The notes beneath the pieces are model-generated. The model searched no databases. It saw only the letters and a program-made list of their open reading frames with translations, and was not told the DNA's origin. Of a stretch of DNA of 64,000 nt, positions 11,356 to 24,469 are shown piece by piece. Where the stretch lies: assembly GCA_019671005.1 (NCBI GenBank), contig CM033721.1, positions 53,698,364 through 53,762,363 on the forward strand. Direction: 5' to 3'. Positions within the stretch are counted from its first letter, which is position 1. Each line of letters starts with the position of its first letter. This stretch comes from Hibiscus mutabilis. Taxonomy: Eukaryota > Streptophyta > Magnoliopsida > Malvales > Malvaceae. Both the position numbers and the translations under genes were made by a program.

Positions 11356-14025
11356 TAGTAACAACCCAAATTTGGATCGATCATCCAGTATTGGGTTACG
11401 GGTCGAATATTTAATTCGAGTATTAAATTCAAGGAATGAGGTTTTGGGAGGATTAAATTTTAAGTAAGTGATGACCATTTTGTGTAAGATTTGAAGGTTG
11501 AGGATTTTTGGTGCAAATATATCGTTGTATTTTGGATAAAGATGTTTTGAAAATAAGGTGGGACTAAGAGGGAGAAAAATCAAATTTTTAATCCCCTTTA
11601 TCTCTCTTCCTTTTTCACCACCCTTTTCTCTCTCTTTTCTCACTTTTCACACTTTTCTCTTAAAACTTTAAACTCCAATATATAGACATCTGGCAGTCCA
11701 TTGTCGACACCTCCATCACCATTATGTTCATCTTGTCGAGACAAGTTCACTGATACCAGCAGCAGCACCATCGGAGTCATTGTCGAAAAGGTGATAGAGA
11801 AGAAACTTTGGGTTGTTGAGTTGAGGGGGGCTAGAATTCTCAAATTGAAGAATGGAGGCCACCATCGTGTTCACTGGCTTCAAGACAGGCAATCTGGGTG
11901 TTTGTTGTCACCGTCCAGTCACCGAAAGCCACTGCACGCACCACCGGCTATGCATGGGCGACATCCGGTTGAGAGTATAGCTTATCTAGCTGCTGGGCTG
12001 GGCAGCTATTGGGTCCAGCTAACCTGCTAAGCCATAGGCCAAGCTAACCTGAGCCGACCCACCAAGTCAGCCCTTCGAGCTGAGCCAGTCGCCGCCAACT
12101 GTCGCGCTACCGTTGAACGATGTTGACTTTTTCTAGGGGACCTTACCCAAGGGTTTCTCGATGTTCTGGGTCCGTTGGTGTAGTCCGCTTTTCCAAATTC
12201 AAACCCAATAAGCTTCTTTTGCGCATTTTATCCCCTAAAGTAGTTAAATAGTGTGAGATGACTTAAGTAGTCATATTTGTTTTATCTGAGGAATTGAACT
12301 CGAATATTGGAATTAAAGAGATGATTGGATGAGCTTGGATGGGGATTTATCGCTTTGGCTTAAGGTTAGTACACCTTGAACTACTATTGCTTTATGAGCA
12401 TCATAAATGTGATTGCTTTGCGTGTTAGTATCTGCAAAATAGGCAGATGATGAATAGGTATGTTTGGAGACCGACATTATGAGACTTGATACTTATGAGA
12501 TGCATGATGATGTTGCGAATATGACAAGACTCATGGAGGCTTTATAGATCGTTTAAGGTTGTTTGAGATTTTTGTATGATTTATTATGATTGATTGATTA
12601 GTTGATAATTGTGATGATTCGTATGCTTGTTTGAATAGATTGGCGTGATTTGATGAGAATTACGCATAAGGGACAAATACTCGATTTAAATGATTATGAA
12701 GTCGATAATTAATAATTATTGAATGAATGGGTTAGTAAACAAACCATAACGACTTTTATAAGCTTTAAGGATCAAATAAAGTGTGTATAATCGTAATTTA
12801 AGGAAATTGTGGGAACTCATGAATAGGGTATTGGTACGAACTTCAGCCGTACCGGTATGCGATTGGGGGTTGTATCGGTACGGGTTAACCCGTATCGGTA
12901 CTTATAGAAATCTAGGATTTCATGTGAGCAATATCTATATCGGTACGTGTGTGAGTACCAAGACCCAAGGATATCATATTGATACTCGTGTTCAAGTACT
13001 GGTACCCACTGAACGAGATAATCTCTAATCTAATAAAAGTTGGAAATTAACGTGTGATATTAATGAGAGAATATGAATTAATGAGATAGTTAATGAGGAT
13101 GATCATGTACACTTCCATAATAATTAATAACTTGGTAAACATTGGGTGACTTGATGGTAATAGAAACCGTAGGGATCCTTGGTAGATCGTGTGATCTTGT
13201 GTGTTGTGTGGTAGATTTGTCCTTGCTATGTGCTAATATGGATACCTAGATGGTTGAGTTACCATTTTTGTTGGGATCCGGATACCTAGTAAGAGAAATA
13301 GTGTGTTTAACACCATGGTTGAAGATTCTGAAATGTAGGATCTCGATGCTTAGTGGACGCGGACCTCATTTGAAGATGCTTGAAGAGAGATTTCGAGCAT
13401 GGGTGTATGATCCCGGTGCTTAGTGGTCGCGGGCCTCACCTCATAGAGTGTAGGATCCCGATGCTTAGTGGACACGGGCATCACTCCAGTTTATGGTATT
13501 ACTTGTCTACTTTCACTTGGATGATCTGGTGAGATCCCGAGTATGGTATACATATCTCTTTTTGCTCTTAATAGCTTGCATGCTAATGTTTATGATTAGC
13601 ATGAAGTATAGTAGAGTAGATATGTACCACTTAGCTTTGTAAGCTCAGCACTCAGAATCGTTGTTTTCGTGCGTAGGTTGATCATTAGTTCGTGGGATCG
13701 AGGAGTACTATTAGTACGGGATTCCAGCATGTGGTGATTTTCAGTGTACGATACTTGTGTTTAGTGGGCTATGTATTCATAGGTCTTTACGTGGTTGAGT
13801 TTGTAATTCTTACTTTTGAAATTATATTAATCAAGTCGAATGTTTAAATGTTTTAAATTAAAGTGGAACTCTTTTGTATACATTTAAATTGTTTATTTAT
13901 GTTTTCAACTATTGGATTTAAATGTTTTGGAAATACCTTGTTTGGGCTAAACCTAGTTGCAAAATTTTATGGTTTTTGCGTTGGGCTTGAGGCCTAATTA
14001 TAACATCTGGGTCAAGGGTGTTACA
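11356..14025 (+). mobile_element. Tekay-like LTR, 2.67 kb, + orientation
   Basis: Begins directly after the polypurine tract with (TA)GTAACAACCC and ends with AGGGTGTTACA at 14025. It matches the LTRs at 14756-17440 (inverted) and 24470-27064 (direct): for example TTTCTCGATGTTCTG near 12155 and 25142, and GATTAGCATGAAGTATAG near 13597 and 26633. A GC-richer pocket at 11700-12130 gives short open frames that are not conserved in the other LTR copies and are not taken as genes. A threefold repeat lies at 13336-13485. The first bases are mutated from TGT to AGT or TAG. Confidence 0.85.
13336..13490 (+). repeat. Threefold repeat inside the LTR
   Basis: Three copies of a unit like GGATCCCGATGCTTAGTGG followed by CGCGGGCCTCA start near 13338, 13410 and 13453. 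The LTR at 24470-27064 has the same threefold arrangement at about 26262-26410 (CCCGATGTTGTGTGACACCG and relatives), so the triplication predates the spread of the family. Confidence 0.75.
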
Positions 14026-14448
14026 TGAAGTATAGTAGAGTAGATGTGTACCACTGAGCTTTGTAAGCTCAACGCTCGAAATCATTGTTTCCGTGCGTAG
14101 GTTGACCGCTGGATCGTAGGATCGATGAGCACTATCGGACGAGATTCTAGCATGTGTTGGTCTTCAGAGTATGCTACTTCTGTTTAGTGGGCTATATATT
14201 CATAGGACCTTACGTGCTCGAGTCTTTAATTTTTACTTTTGAAATTGTATTAATTAAATCGAATGTTTAAATGTTTTAAAATAAATTGAAGTTCCTTTGT
14301 ACTATTTTGATTATTTATCTATATTTTCAACTGTTGTCTTTAAATGTTTTTTGAGAAATACCTTGTTGGGCTAAACCCAGATTGAGAAATTTTATGGTTT
14401 TTGGTTTGAGCTTGAGGAAAAATGTGGCATTCGGGTCGAGGGTGTTAC
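14026..14448 (+). repeat. Partial duplicate of the LTR 3' end (about 423 bp)
   Basis: Repeats 13603-14025 with moderate divergence (shared GAAGTATAGTAGAGTAGAT, GAGCTTTGTAAGCTCA, ending GAGGGTGTTAC). The join falls at CATGAAG, present at both places, which suggests recombination at a short shared sequence or a truncated second LTR. Confidence 0.8.
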
Positions 14449-14755
14449 GGCTAGCCCCTCCACTTCTGGTATCTCCTGTAAGGCTCTTTATGCCCAATAT
14501 TTGGGACAGACTCCTTAACGAAGTCTTCCACTTGAGAGACATATCTCTCCTCACGACTTTCCTGGTCATGTTTGGCTTCACTCACCATTAAACTCTTTTC
14601 AAAAAGAATAAGAAAACAAGGTAGCACCATCAGGATTCCCAGTCTTGGAAGAGTACAACTTAACTTTAGGGGCTTGTATTCACTATACACCATACCATGA
14701 CCTCCAATCACCATAGGGTTTCCTAGAACCGGCTAAACCTAAGCTATGATACCAC
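14449..14755 (-). mobile_element. Leader / gag start of a second minus-strand element
   Basis: Short internal piece between two oppositely oriented LTRs. At 14743-14754 the minus strand reads TGGTATCATAGC, a one-base variant of the initiator Met-tRNA primer-binding site. The rest holds a fragment of open frame with VKESVPNIGHKEPYRRYQKW, not recognised beyond its position. Most of the element body is deleted. Confidence 0.65.
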
Positions 14756-17440
14756 TGTTCTAATACCTCGGTCCCATTCCGGATCCAAACTACAAAATTT
14801 GGGTCACCCAAAAATAGACCCATCAAATTTCCAATTTAAAACCATAAATTTAGCCATCATTTAAAAGAATTAAATATCGATAGATTCATATAATTAAATA
14901 AGCGTTTAAATAAGTTTACAAAACAGGAGCTCCAAGTTTAAAACACCGTAAACCAAATAATATTTCAAATAGAGTTACATACTCAATGGTGGTAAGATCC
15001 TATGAATACATTAGCACAAACTAAAATAACAAGTATTATACTCTGAAGCGAATGTGATGCTGGGGAAATCCTTGTCGATGTGCTACTCTAAAGGGGACCT
15101 GTCAACCTACGCATGAAAAACAACACATCTATACGTTGAGCTAATAAAGGTCAGTGGTACATTTCTACTCTACCACAATTCATGATTATCATAAAATAAG
15201 CATGCAAGATAGTATAGTTTAGAGAGCATAGATAAGGCTTTTCTATCTATGATCTATCATCTAGCCTACACAAGCTAGAGTACTTATATCACCTATCACA
15301 AGGCATCAACAAGCCTACAAGAAAACTTACATGATCCACAAGCTTTACCATACTCGAGGTCATATAACCTATCGAGATACTCGAGCTCACACAGCCTATC
15401 GAGTTAATACATATCGTACCCTGATCACTCAGCCAACAAATACATGAGCTATCATCTATAGCATCCACACAACATATATAAATACATTAATACATCATCC
15501 ATATAATGGCAAACGAAGGCCTATTTTACCTGTGCTCACATAGACATCGGGTTACTCGTGTTCATACAATTATCGGGTCAAATGGACCATATCTGGATCA
15601 CCATTGCCACAGATACGTCCTAGACATACTTGGATCACATTAGCCACAAGTAGTCTTTACCTGAGGTTACTCAGCGAATCAAGTTACTCAAGCTCACTCA
15701 ACCTATCAAGTTGAATCCCTTGTCTGAATCACCATAGCCGCGGATAGGTTTCTAACCGCACCTAGATCACCCAGCTCGTGGGTACGTTGGATATACTTGT
15801 TCACATAGCCCGAAGTACATATCCCCTTGTATAAGTATCGTAGTACTGACTTTAGGACATCTGGATTCCTTTACCACAATCATAAGATAATACATGCTCC
15901 TCGAGCATTTATACCACTCACCAATAGGTAAGTGGCACCAAGCCAAGCTATCAACCATATGCCTCCAAGGCATGAATCCAACCAACATGGTTATCTTTAT
16001 TCATTACTTACAAAGTTATTACACGATACACCCATCCATGAGGGTTAAAATCTGGTTTCTCAGTTTTACAATTCATTTTATCACATTAGAAGCCCATTGG
16101 ACCATAGCCATCAAATTATCAACCCCTCGAACTCAATTTCATATTTTCTGGGCAGATTGCTCAAGTAGTACCAATACCCCATCATGTGTATTGATATTTC
16201 TATTAAATCAACTAAGGTACCGATACGCCTACACACATATTGATACCCAAAATGGCTACATAAAAGCCATCTAACCTACACGTACCAGTACCTGCCCCAA
16301 GTGTGCCAATACTCATTCTTTGCAGGAATATGGGTTAACCAATAACCCTGTACCGATACACGGTCCATACGTACCGGTACGCCCCTAAGCATATCGGTAC
16401 GAAACTTTACCTCTGAAATTCAATAAAATAGTGGGGTATCGATACGGCTTGAGCCTGTACCGATACTCTCTTTGAATCTTGCTCATGTTTATCAATTAGA
16501 ACATAGGGTATCAGTACAGGCTCCCCGTGTAACGATAATGAAGCCTATAAATGGGTTCCAAGGCTCAGGAAATCACTTCCCAAGCTCCCAAAACGTAACT
16601 TTTAACCCCCTTAACCCAAACCTACATCTTATAGGAGTTGATTAGGGTGGTTTGCTACCCTTTTTACATCTTATCAACATTTAATCTGGGATTTACCAAT
16701 AATGAAGCTTTAAGTTACCTTAATACCAAAACTAGCAATCTTAGCCACAAAATCAAGAAAAACAATTACTTTATGATCTTCAAGAACCAAAAGAGTCAGA
16801 GATGTACTAACCTTTAAGCAACTAACCCGGATTTGCTTTACGCTCTTAAAATCCTCAACTTCCCCTCTTTGACTCCAACTTGAAGAAAACCCCCAAACCA
16901 CTTCCTTTTCACCACAAACACATGAAATTCGTATCAATACTTGAACCCAAGATTTATCAAGAATTTACTACAAATTTACACCCTTTAAAATTAAAGGAAA
17001 GCTTTCTATAATCCTTGAACCCAAAAATCCATAAGATGACATCTTACCTTTTCAGCACAAGATTTTACTTTTCATGAAGCTCTTGGAATGGTGACCAATA
17101 TTGCCTTCAAACATGAATCTCGAAATAGAGCTTAGCTAGCCAAAGATTTGGTTTTTAAAGATGAAAACCCATCTTGAAAAAGGAAGAATATGGGGTTTTG
17201 GAGAGAATAAAGAGATGGAGATAGGAGAGAAAGGTAAGCTTGTCTCCCCTCTCCCATATGAAGACAACCATATAATAAAGGCTGGGCAGCCTTTATTTTT
17301 TAAAAAATGGTCACCTCCCAAGCCCACAAAGCCAAATTCTTATCCAACAAGGCCCAAAGGGTCTAATCATCTATTCCAAGATGATGGTCTATAACTCGGG
17401 TCAATGCCCTATTGTTGACTCAGAAATTTGGGTCGTTACA
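14756..17440 (-). mobile_element. Tekay-like LTR, 2.69 kb, minus orientation
   Basis: In the minus direction it starts TGTAACGACCCAAATTTC at 17440 and ends before the primer-binding site at 14756. It is an inverted relative of 11356-14025: 15190-15215 (AAAATAAGCATGCAAG) is the reverse complement of the block near 13572. Like the others it carries many GTACCGATAC / GTATCGGTAC motifs (about 16140-16540). Open frames in it are short and unsupported. Confidence 0.8.
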
Positions 17441-18643
17441 CATAATGTTATGATTGGATTTAGGTCTGATAGTTTCTGATGGACTTTGAGATCTTGTTGT
17501 GGGTGTTTTAGAGAAAGAAATGTCAACGCAATGGGTTTTTCCTATATAGTAAAGTGGTCAGTATGTGGTGAATTCTGAGGGCGACAGTTTGTAACAAGCC
17601 TTTGTCATGTGTTTTGGAGACAGTGTGGAGTCGTGTGTTTGAGATAATGATAAGTAGTTGGCATGCCATTAGTTGAGGGTCTAACAGTGAGTTTTTTAGA
17701 GTTGTTGTGATGCTTCGATGTTCCTTAGGGAATTAGATAGATGATCGTAGACCTTGTAAAGGACTTGTGTGCGATTTTGCTGGGATTATGTTAAGTAATG
17801 ATGTAGTTCTTTGTGGATATCGCTTGTTATTTTTGGAAAATGTGAGATTGAGTTAGAAAGTCTGCTTAGATTGTTTGTGGGTTGGGTTGTATGACACTAC
17901 GGTGTGTACATGCTACCTTTGACATAAGATTGATGTTCATGATGGAACCTTATCCCTTGGTGGAATTTCTTACTTTGACAAATCTTAGTAAAGGTACAGA
18001 TGACGCGTTCTCCAAACACGTGATAGTTTAGAGTGTAAGCCTCCTGCATAAACTGAGTTTATGAGAGCTACTTTAGTTGTTGTTTTGATATAAAGCATGC
18101 CTAGATCTAAGGTCATCCTTGATACATGTAGAGACATTTTTTGCTTTCAAAAGTCTTGCACCGGGCAAGCAATGATATTGATAAAATATGACATTAGAGT
18201 TAGAATATCCTTTAGGGAGTCACCACGAGAAGGATCGCTTTATTTTGGTTGCAACAGTTGTGTAACCTCCTATTCATTTAGATCATGTGAAGTTGTGGAA
18301 AGATTTTGTTGAGCAACAATCTTTTGGGTTCTACAGCATAAGTTAAGTTTATTTGATGACTTATTCGTGTGACAGTTTTATCGGGGTATCGTTTGGTTTT
18401 ACTTGTCGTCTGTAATGTACCGAGTGGGGATGGATTCCTTATAAGAGAAAAAAATCATTTGAGAGTATGTTTGTATCGTTAGTAGACAATGGTTTAAATT
18501 GACAATTGTTGTGAGAGAGGTCAGAGTAACGCAGTGGTAAATCTTTGAGAATGTCGAATCAAAGAGTTATAAGAGTTTGAGCATCTTCTTTGATTTATGG
18601 ATACAAATTTCGAGGACAAAATTTTCTTTAAGGAGGAGAGAGT
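17441..18643 (+). mobile_element. 3' internal tail of another + strand Tekay-like element
   Basis: Second copy of the tail seen at 10485-11355, with extra upstream sequence. It ends with TTTCGAGGACAAAATTTTC and the purine tract AAGGAGGAGAGAG before an LTR start. Non-coding in its present form. Confidence 0.75.
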
Positions 18644-18708
18644 TGTAATAACCCTATTTTTTGGACTAGTAACCGGGTCTCAGTATCGGATGTTAGATCC
18701 TTAAAGTG
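18644..18708 (+). mobile_element. First 65 bp of a + strand Tekay-like LTR
   Basis: TGTAATAACCC directly follows a polypurine tract, so this is an LTR start. After 65 bp it is replaced by the beginning of a minus-strand LTR at 18709. The remainder is not found downstream: the LTR that follows at 24470 begins again from its own first base. Confidence 0.7.
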
Positions 18709-21700
18709 TGTAACTATAACCCCCTTAACCCGGCCTAATCGTTAGACCCGAACAAAGAAGATCACAATAGGTTTGCCGAAGCAAACCCAAATAATCTTAC
18801 TCGAATTATGGTTCATTTTTTTCTTTTAACTTTTCTAGATGCACTATTAAGATCTAAGGTGTGCATACCAGCATCGGTTCAATTTTCATTCAATTCGAGC
18901 ATTGATAAGGCACTCAATTGCAAAACGAGTACTTTAGGGACCAAAATGTAAATCTGAATAATTACATGGACTTACACAATTTTCAGTTTACCAATTTTTA
19001 ATTAATCATATTTCACGCCAGCATGTCAAATTTCAGCTTCAACAGATAACAAATATGAATCCAATTTAGCAAAATACGAAATTAAGGACTAAATCGTAAA
19101 ATAGCCAACTTACAGGGACTAATACATTTTTAACAGCTTCTTGCAGCAATTATATACATTTAAAACATGCTTGCAAAATATCAAGTCAAATAAACATCAT
19201 TTACCTATTCAATTGATGTGACGACATACAGTGACCAAAATGCAAAGAATCTAATCTTGGTAAAATCGATTAACCGAATTAACCATCAGCCATACTGATA
19301 CACAGGCTGCCCTAAAAAGAATTTTGGGATTTGATTCCCATCTTGAACTTATCCAAAAACTTACGAACAACATTGACATGCTTCTAACATTATATCACCG
19401 TTAAACACATAGGCTCAAATAGTTACCTACCAATTAATCAACACAATTCATATCTATACGAGTAATCTAGAGGCATGCTTCCTAACAAGATAAATCATTA
19501 TCCATTAAGCACCAAATGATCAAGACCTCAACATAGGCTATAGAATAATTAAGAGATTAAAGCATATGACCATAAGCACTCATTGAATACAAGTAATCAA
19601 TCTAATCGTTATTTAAACCATTAAAATCATTTGATCATATCTATCAAGTATACAAAGCATTAAAATAAAACCAACATATTAATCAGTACATACAATCATC
19701 GTCTAACGTACTCTAAAATCAATCAAGTTATCATTCCCTAAATAAAACAAACTATCCCATTATTCAACCCATATTGCCTTATTACACAAATAATATTAAT
19801 ACCATAAACTTACTCTTTTAATACGTTTGTCTTGGAATCCATCTTGTCTTGGACCACAACCCTGCACTTGCTTTATTCACTGCATTGACGGGAGAAAAGA
19901 GAGCATAAGCATATAATGCCTAGTGAGTTCTCTTAAAAAGGGTAAAACGTCAATGCAGTTTTAAAACCAAAATCGATATTAGAAACTCATATTAAAGCAA
20001 GTCAAACACATTATTTCCAAAGCATTTAAATAAAGCATGCTTGTTCGATACATAAGCGTCATGCTTTCATAACAAACCTTTTATTCACAAAACATTTAAT
20101 AAAACATGCTTGATCAAAACATAAGCATCATATCTTTCGGCTTAAACCATGCATTCATTGCAAAGTAGAGTATGTGTGTAAACCAACGCACTTACTTACT
20201 TCTTTTGAAAGTATAACATGCATAACCGCCATATGCATCAAAAGACTTTTTCACAAGTCTCGTGTTTAATCAAACCAAAGCATTTCTCATTTGTTTCCAA
20301 GACAAATCATGCACTTAACATTTCCAAAAAAATATGCATATTACACCATATGCAACATGTATCATAGATCAACAGCCAAAATCTCATTTGCAATCCCTCA
20401 ATTTAAGCTTTCTCATGCATAACAACTCATATGCAAGGCTTAAAGAGTAAACATGTATTAACCAACGTTATACAACATGATACATTATTAATTATATTGG
20501 CTTTCAAGTGATCATAAACCAAGTTCCACTTTATAAAATATTAAATCTGATACACGAATTCAACAAGTGTCCTCTCAACACTTCATACAATCTCAACCGG
20601 AGTTATGGTACCATCACAACCAGTACAATCACAACTGGGTACAATCACAACCCTTATCATCAGTTAGGTGTATAACCACTAACGGGAGTTTTCGATACCA
20701 TATAACCCCTTAATCGTTAGGGTACTTGTGGTGGAGTATTCGGTACGCATAAACCCTTCAACACTCGGGGTAACTTTTTATAGTGCACTATTAATCCTAT
20801 GGCTGACCAACTATATCTGATAATATTTTAAACCACATCACTTGCCAATATAATTCATTATTAACCATGTACCTCACTGTTTTTATATGCAACATTCCAA
20901 AACCATTTCCAATGCATTAAACCATGCATTTACAAGTATTCCTCATACTTACATGGATCATTTTTCTAATGCATCCAGCATCAATATATGATCAAAAATT
21001 AGTATAGACATACTTAAAACATGCATAAACAGTAGGTACCATGTAATTCAAAAATAGGTGCATAAAATCAAATTCGCCAAAACACAACCGAGGGATAAAT
21101 CTCATTATACTTACTTCCGAGCTTAGTTAATCTTGCTAGGCTATAACCAAACCCCCAAACCTGATTTCAAACTTTATTTGAAGAACCAACCTATATTTTC
21201 ACTCACCAACTTGCTTTCGTCCGGGTGCCAACGCCTCGATGCCTAATCAAAAATTGTCCAAACGCTTGCCATCTTTCACAAGAAAGTGCATGGGTCAATA
21301 TAAATTCGACCGTACTAAAATAACCACTTTAATTAAAATACCCCACGTGACACTCGACACCCTTAACATGCGAATCACACAGCACTATACTCAAAACAAA
21401 TTAAAGTAACAGCAGTAACTGCAGCTAACCATTCACAAATTTCAACCATTTACATATTGCTCTGTTTTCAAATCCCCGCTTAATTCCCCTCAGTTCCTTT
21501 CCTTTATTTTTTTTACTTAAATTTCCCACGTAATGAAAACGTGGCAACAATGGCTACTCCCCACCGTTTTCCCCCTTCTTTTTAATTCCAATTAACCAAT
21601 CAGCCAAAGATAAAACGAAACAGGCAGCAGACCCCTGCTCTAATTCACGACACCGCCCTGATGCGTGCGGTGCCCTGTTCGGCAATCGATTCATTTCCCT

Positions 21701-22090
21701 TTTTTATCTCCTTACGTTCATTTCCTCAAACACTCACAATACATACTAATAAGTGATTTAATAATTCAATTAACCATTTCACTTATTATCTCATCTAAGA
21801 ACTCAAATCTAAAATTCAATCAAATAGATTAATTCCGAAAATTAAATTATAAAATCAAATTTAGATTAGGAAAAACTATCCTAGTAACCACTCAATTATT
21901 GCCCGCGACCTGTTTTGACCATCCAACTAAAAAAATTCAAAATTTGACCACCTAACTATTTAAATATACCTATTTTCACTACCGGCCGCTAAAAACTAAC
22001 GAAAAGGTAATGTGACTGTTAAAGTAAAATTTGTATAATTACACATTTAGTCCTTGTTAGTTACCTATTATATCAATTTAGTCCTAATTT

Positions 22091-22440
22091 TAATTTAAAT
22101 AAATAAAATTAATCAACCAATCTGGGGATGACACGTGTCGTTACCAAAATGGATGATTTTAATCTAATTATTATTTTATTTTTTAACATTTAATATATTT
22201 ATTTTCCTCCAATCAGGTGGTAACACGTGTCACCACCCGATGGAAGGAAAATTCAAGAATAAAAGTAATTTAAATAAATAAAATCAATCAACCAATCTGG
22301 AGATGACACGTGTTGTCACCCGATTGGATGATTTTAATCTAATTATTATTTTATTTTTTAATATTTAATATATTTATTTTTCTCCAATCAGGTGGTGACA
22401 TGATGAAAGGAAAATTCAAGAATAAAAAGAAAATGCTTGA
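22091..22440 (+). repeat. 175-bp tandem duplication in the left arm of the fold-back element
   Basis: Two copies start at 22091 and 22266 (TAATTTAAATAAATAAAA). Each includes TCAACCAATCTGG, GATGACACGTGT and GGATGATTTTAATCTAATTA. The right arm has a single copy (about 23330-23460). This explains the length difference of the arms and shows that the duplication arose after the arms formed. Confidence 0.85.
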
Positions 22441-23059
22441 CATGGGGTTTGAACCTTACAACCTTATGGGTAAAACATCATGACTTTACCACTACACCAA
22501 CCCAATATTAATAAAATAAATTGCACCAGTTTTTTATATATCTTATAATGCAGTAAATGCTAGGGAATAAAGAATTAAAAATGGTTGCAAGAGGACTCGA
22601 ACCTAAATCACTTGGGATGTGTAAAATCATACAAACAACTTAATCAATTCAAATAATTAATTTAAATATGAATATATTTTAAATATATTTAACGTATAGT
22701 TAAAGCAAGATTTAAAATGAAATTAGGTATATGATTTTTATATTTTTAAATTAAATTGAATATTTTTCTTTTTCACATTTATTTTAATAATTTTATTATA
22801 TATATGAAATTAATTTAAATATGATTATATATATTAATTATATATATGAAAATAATTTAAATATGATTATATATATTCAAATAATTAATTTAAATATGAT
22901 TTTATATATTCAAATATAATGAAATTATTAAAATAAATGTGAAAAAAAAATATTCAATCTAGTTTAAAAATATAAAAATCATATATCTAATTTCATTTTA
23001 AATCTTGCTTTAACTATATGTTAAATATATTTAAAATATATTCATATTTAAATTAATTA

Positions 23060-23130
23060 TTTGAATTGGTTAAGTGGTTTGTATGGTTTTACACATACCA
23101 AGTGATTTAGGATCAAGTCCTCTTGCAACT
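23060..23130 (+). other. Second tRNA-like module in the fold-back arm
   Basis: TGGTTAAGTGG at 23067-23077 (A-box-like) and GGATCAAGTCC at 23110-23120 (B-box-like). The mirrored copy is at about 22588-22650 on the minus strand. The two modules lie about 146 bp apart in each arm. Confidence 0.45.
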
Positions 23131-23206
23131 ATTTTTTATTCTTTATTCCCTAGCATTTATTGCATTATAAGATATATAAAAACTGGTGTAATTTATTTCA
23201 TTAAAA

Positions 23207-23280
23207 TTTGGTTGGCGTAGTGGTAAAGTCATGGGGTTTTACCTATGAGGTTGTGGATTCAAACCCCATGTCAAGCACTT
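23207..23280 (+). other. tRNA-like module in the fold-back arm (A and B boxes)
   Basis: TGGCGTAGTGG at 23213-23223 fits an RNA polymerase III A box and GGATTCAAACC at 23255-23265 fits a B box. Their spacing is that of a tRNA gene. The mirrored copy lies at about 22435-22505 on the minus strand. It does not fold into a convincing tRNA by eye, so it is called tRNA-like only. Confidence 0.5.
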
Positions 23281-24469
23281 TCCCTTTTATTCTTGAATTT
23301 CCCTTCCATCGGGTAGTGACATGTGTCACCACTTGATTGGAGGAAAATAAATATATTAAATATTAAAAAAAAAATAATAATTAGATTAAAATCATCCAAT
23401 CGGGTGACGACACATGTCATCCCCAGATTAGTTGATTAATTTTATTTATTTAAATTAAAATTAAGACTAAATTGATATAATAGGTAACTAACAAGGACCA
23501 AATGTATAATTATACAAATTTTACTTTAACGGCCACGCCACCTTTCCATTAGCTTTTAATGGTCGATGGTCAAAATAGGTCTATTTAAATAGTTGGGTGG
23601 TCAAATTTTAAATTTTTTTAGTTAAGTGGTCAAAACAGGTCGCAGCCAATAGTAGGGTGGTCATTGGGGTAGTTTTCCCTTTAGATTATTGTTACCCATG
23701 CACAAAATATTAGAATTCCATAAAAATCATTAGGTTACTATAATCTAATCAAGATTCATGAGAAATCCATTAAAATTCATTTTAACATTAAAAGACAATA
23801 GAATTGATAAAAAAAAATCAACACAAAATAATTAGGAGATCATTAGAAAATCAAAGCTTACCCAAATAAATTGGAAATTGAAAATGAAGATTGCTCCTCC
23901 AATCTTCCAACGTGAAATCCATTGAACATGAGGAGAGAAATCAAAATCTCTTGTGTGGCTATTGATTAGAAATAGTTTAGAAAGAAAATGAATAGAAATT
24001 GGATAGGAAAATCAAAGAAGATCAAAATGGTGTTTGAAAGAATCTTGAGAGAAAAAGAGAGATAAGTTTAGACATAGTTTTCTTTCTTGAGAAAATAATA
24101 ATCATCGTCAAATTCTAATTAGAAATAGGTGGTAAGAGCTTTATTTAATAAATGTGTCAAATAATACCATAAAACCATCACTTTAGTTCTTTTTACAAAA
24201 TTGTCATTATTAATATTTTACAACCTTTTGTAAAATAGTCACCATTTGATTAATATTAAAACAACCCATTTAAAATTACTCAATTTCATCCTTTATTAAA
24301 CTCATCAAATGTATTTTTCACAAATACTTGCCATGACAAATTTATTAGAAATCAATTTAATTACTCAAATTATTTTTTGAAATTAATTAATTAGAAAAGC
24401 CTAACCCAAAATTCCAACCCGATTATGATAATTCACCCGAAACTTCTAGCCCATTTTTCGGGGTGTTAC

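Larger units (their letters stand above)
21869..23679. mobile_element. Fold-back Mutator-like element with 9-bp TSD
   Basis: 1811 bp, flanked by the perfect direct repeat TTTAGATTA (21860-21868 and 23680-23688). The ends are inverted: GGAAAAACTATCCTAGTAACC on the left, and GGGAAAACTACCCCAATGACC when the right end is read in reverse. The match continues inward almost to the centre (left arm about 21869-22800, right arm about 22916-23679, loop about 115 bp of AT-rich DNA). The left arm carries a 175-bp tandem duplication missing from the right arm. A 9-bp target duplication plus very long inverted repeats fits the Mutator superfamily. There is no transposase, so it is non-autonomous. Confidence 0.9.

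Noticed and set aside
11701..12030. 109-codon + strand frame in the LTR
   Set aside because: Lies in the GC-richer pocket of an LTR and is not conserved in the two related LTR copies.
20600..20660. CRISPR-like short repeat (ACAATCACAAC units)
   Set aside because: Only three imperfect units within an LTR, in a eukaryotic sequence.
23207..23280. Functional tRNA gene
   Set aside because: A and B boxes are present but acceptor and anticodon stems do not pair by eye; it is kept as tRNA-like only.
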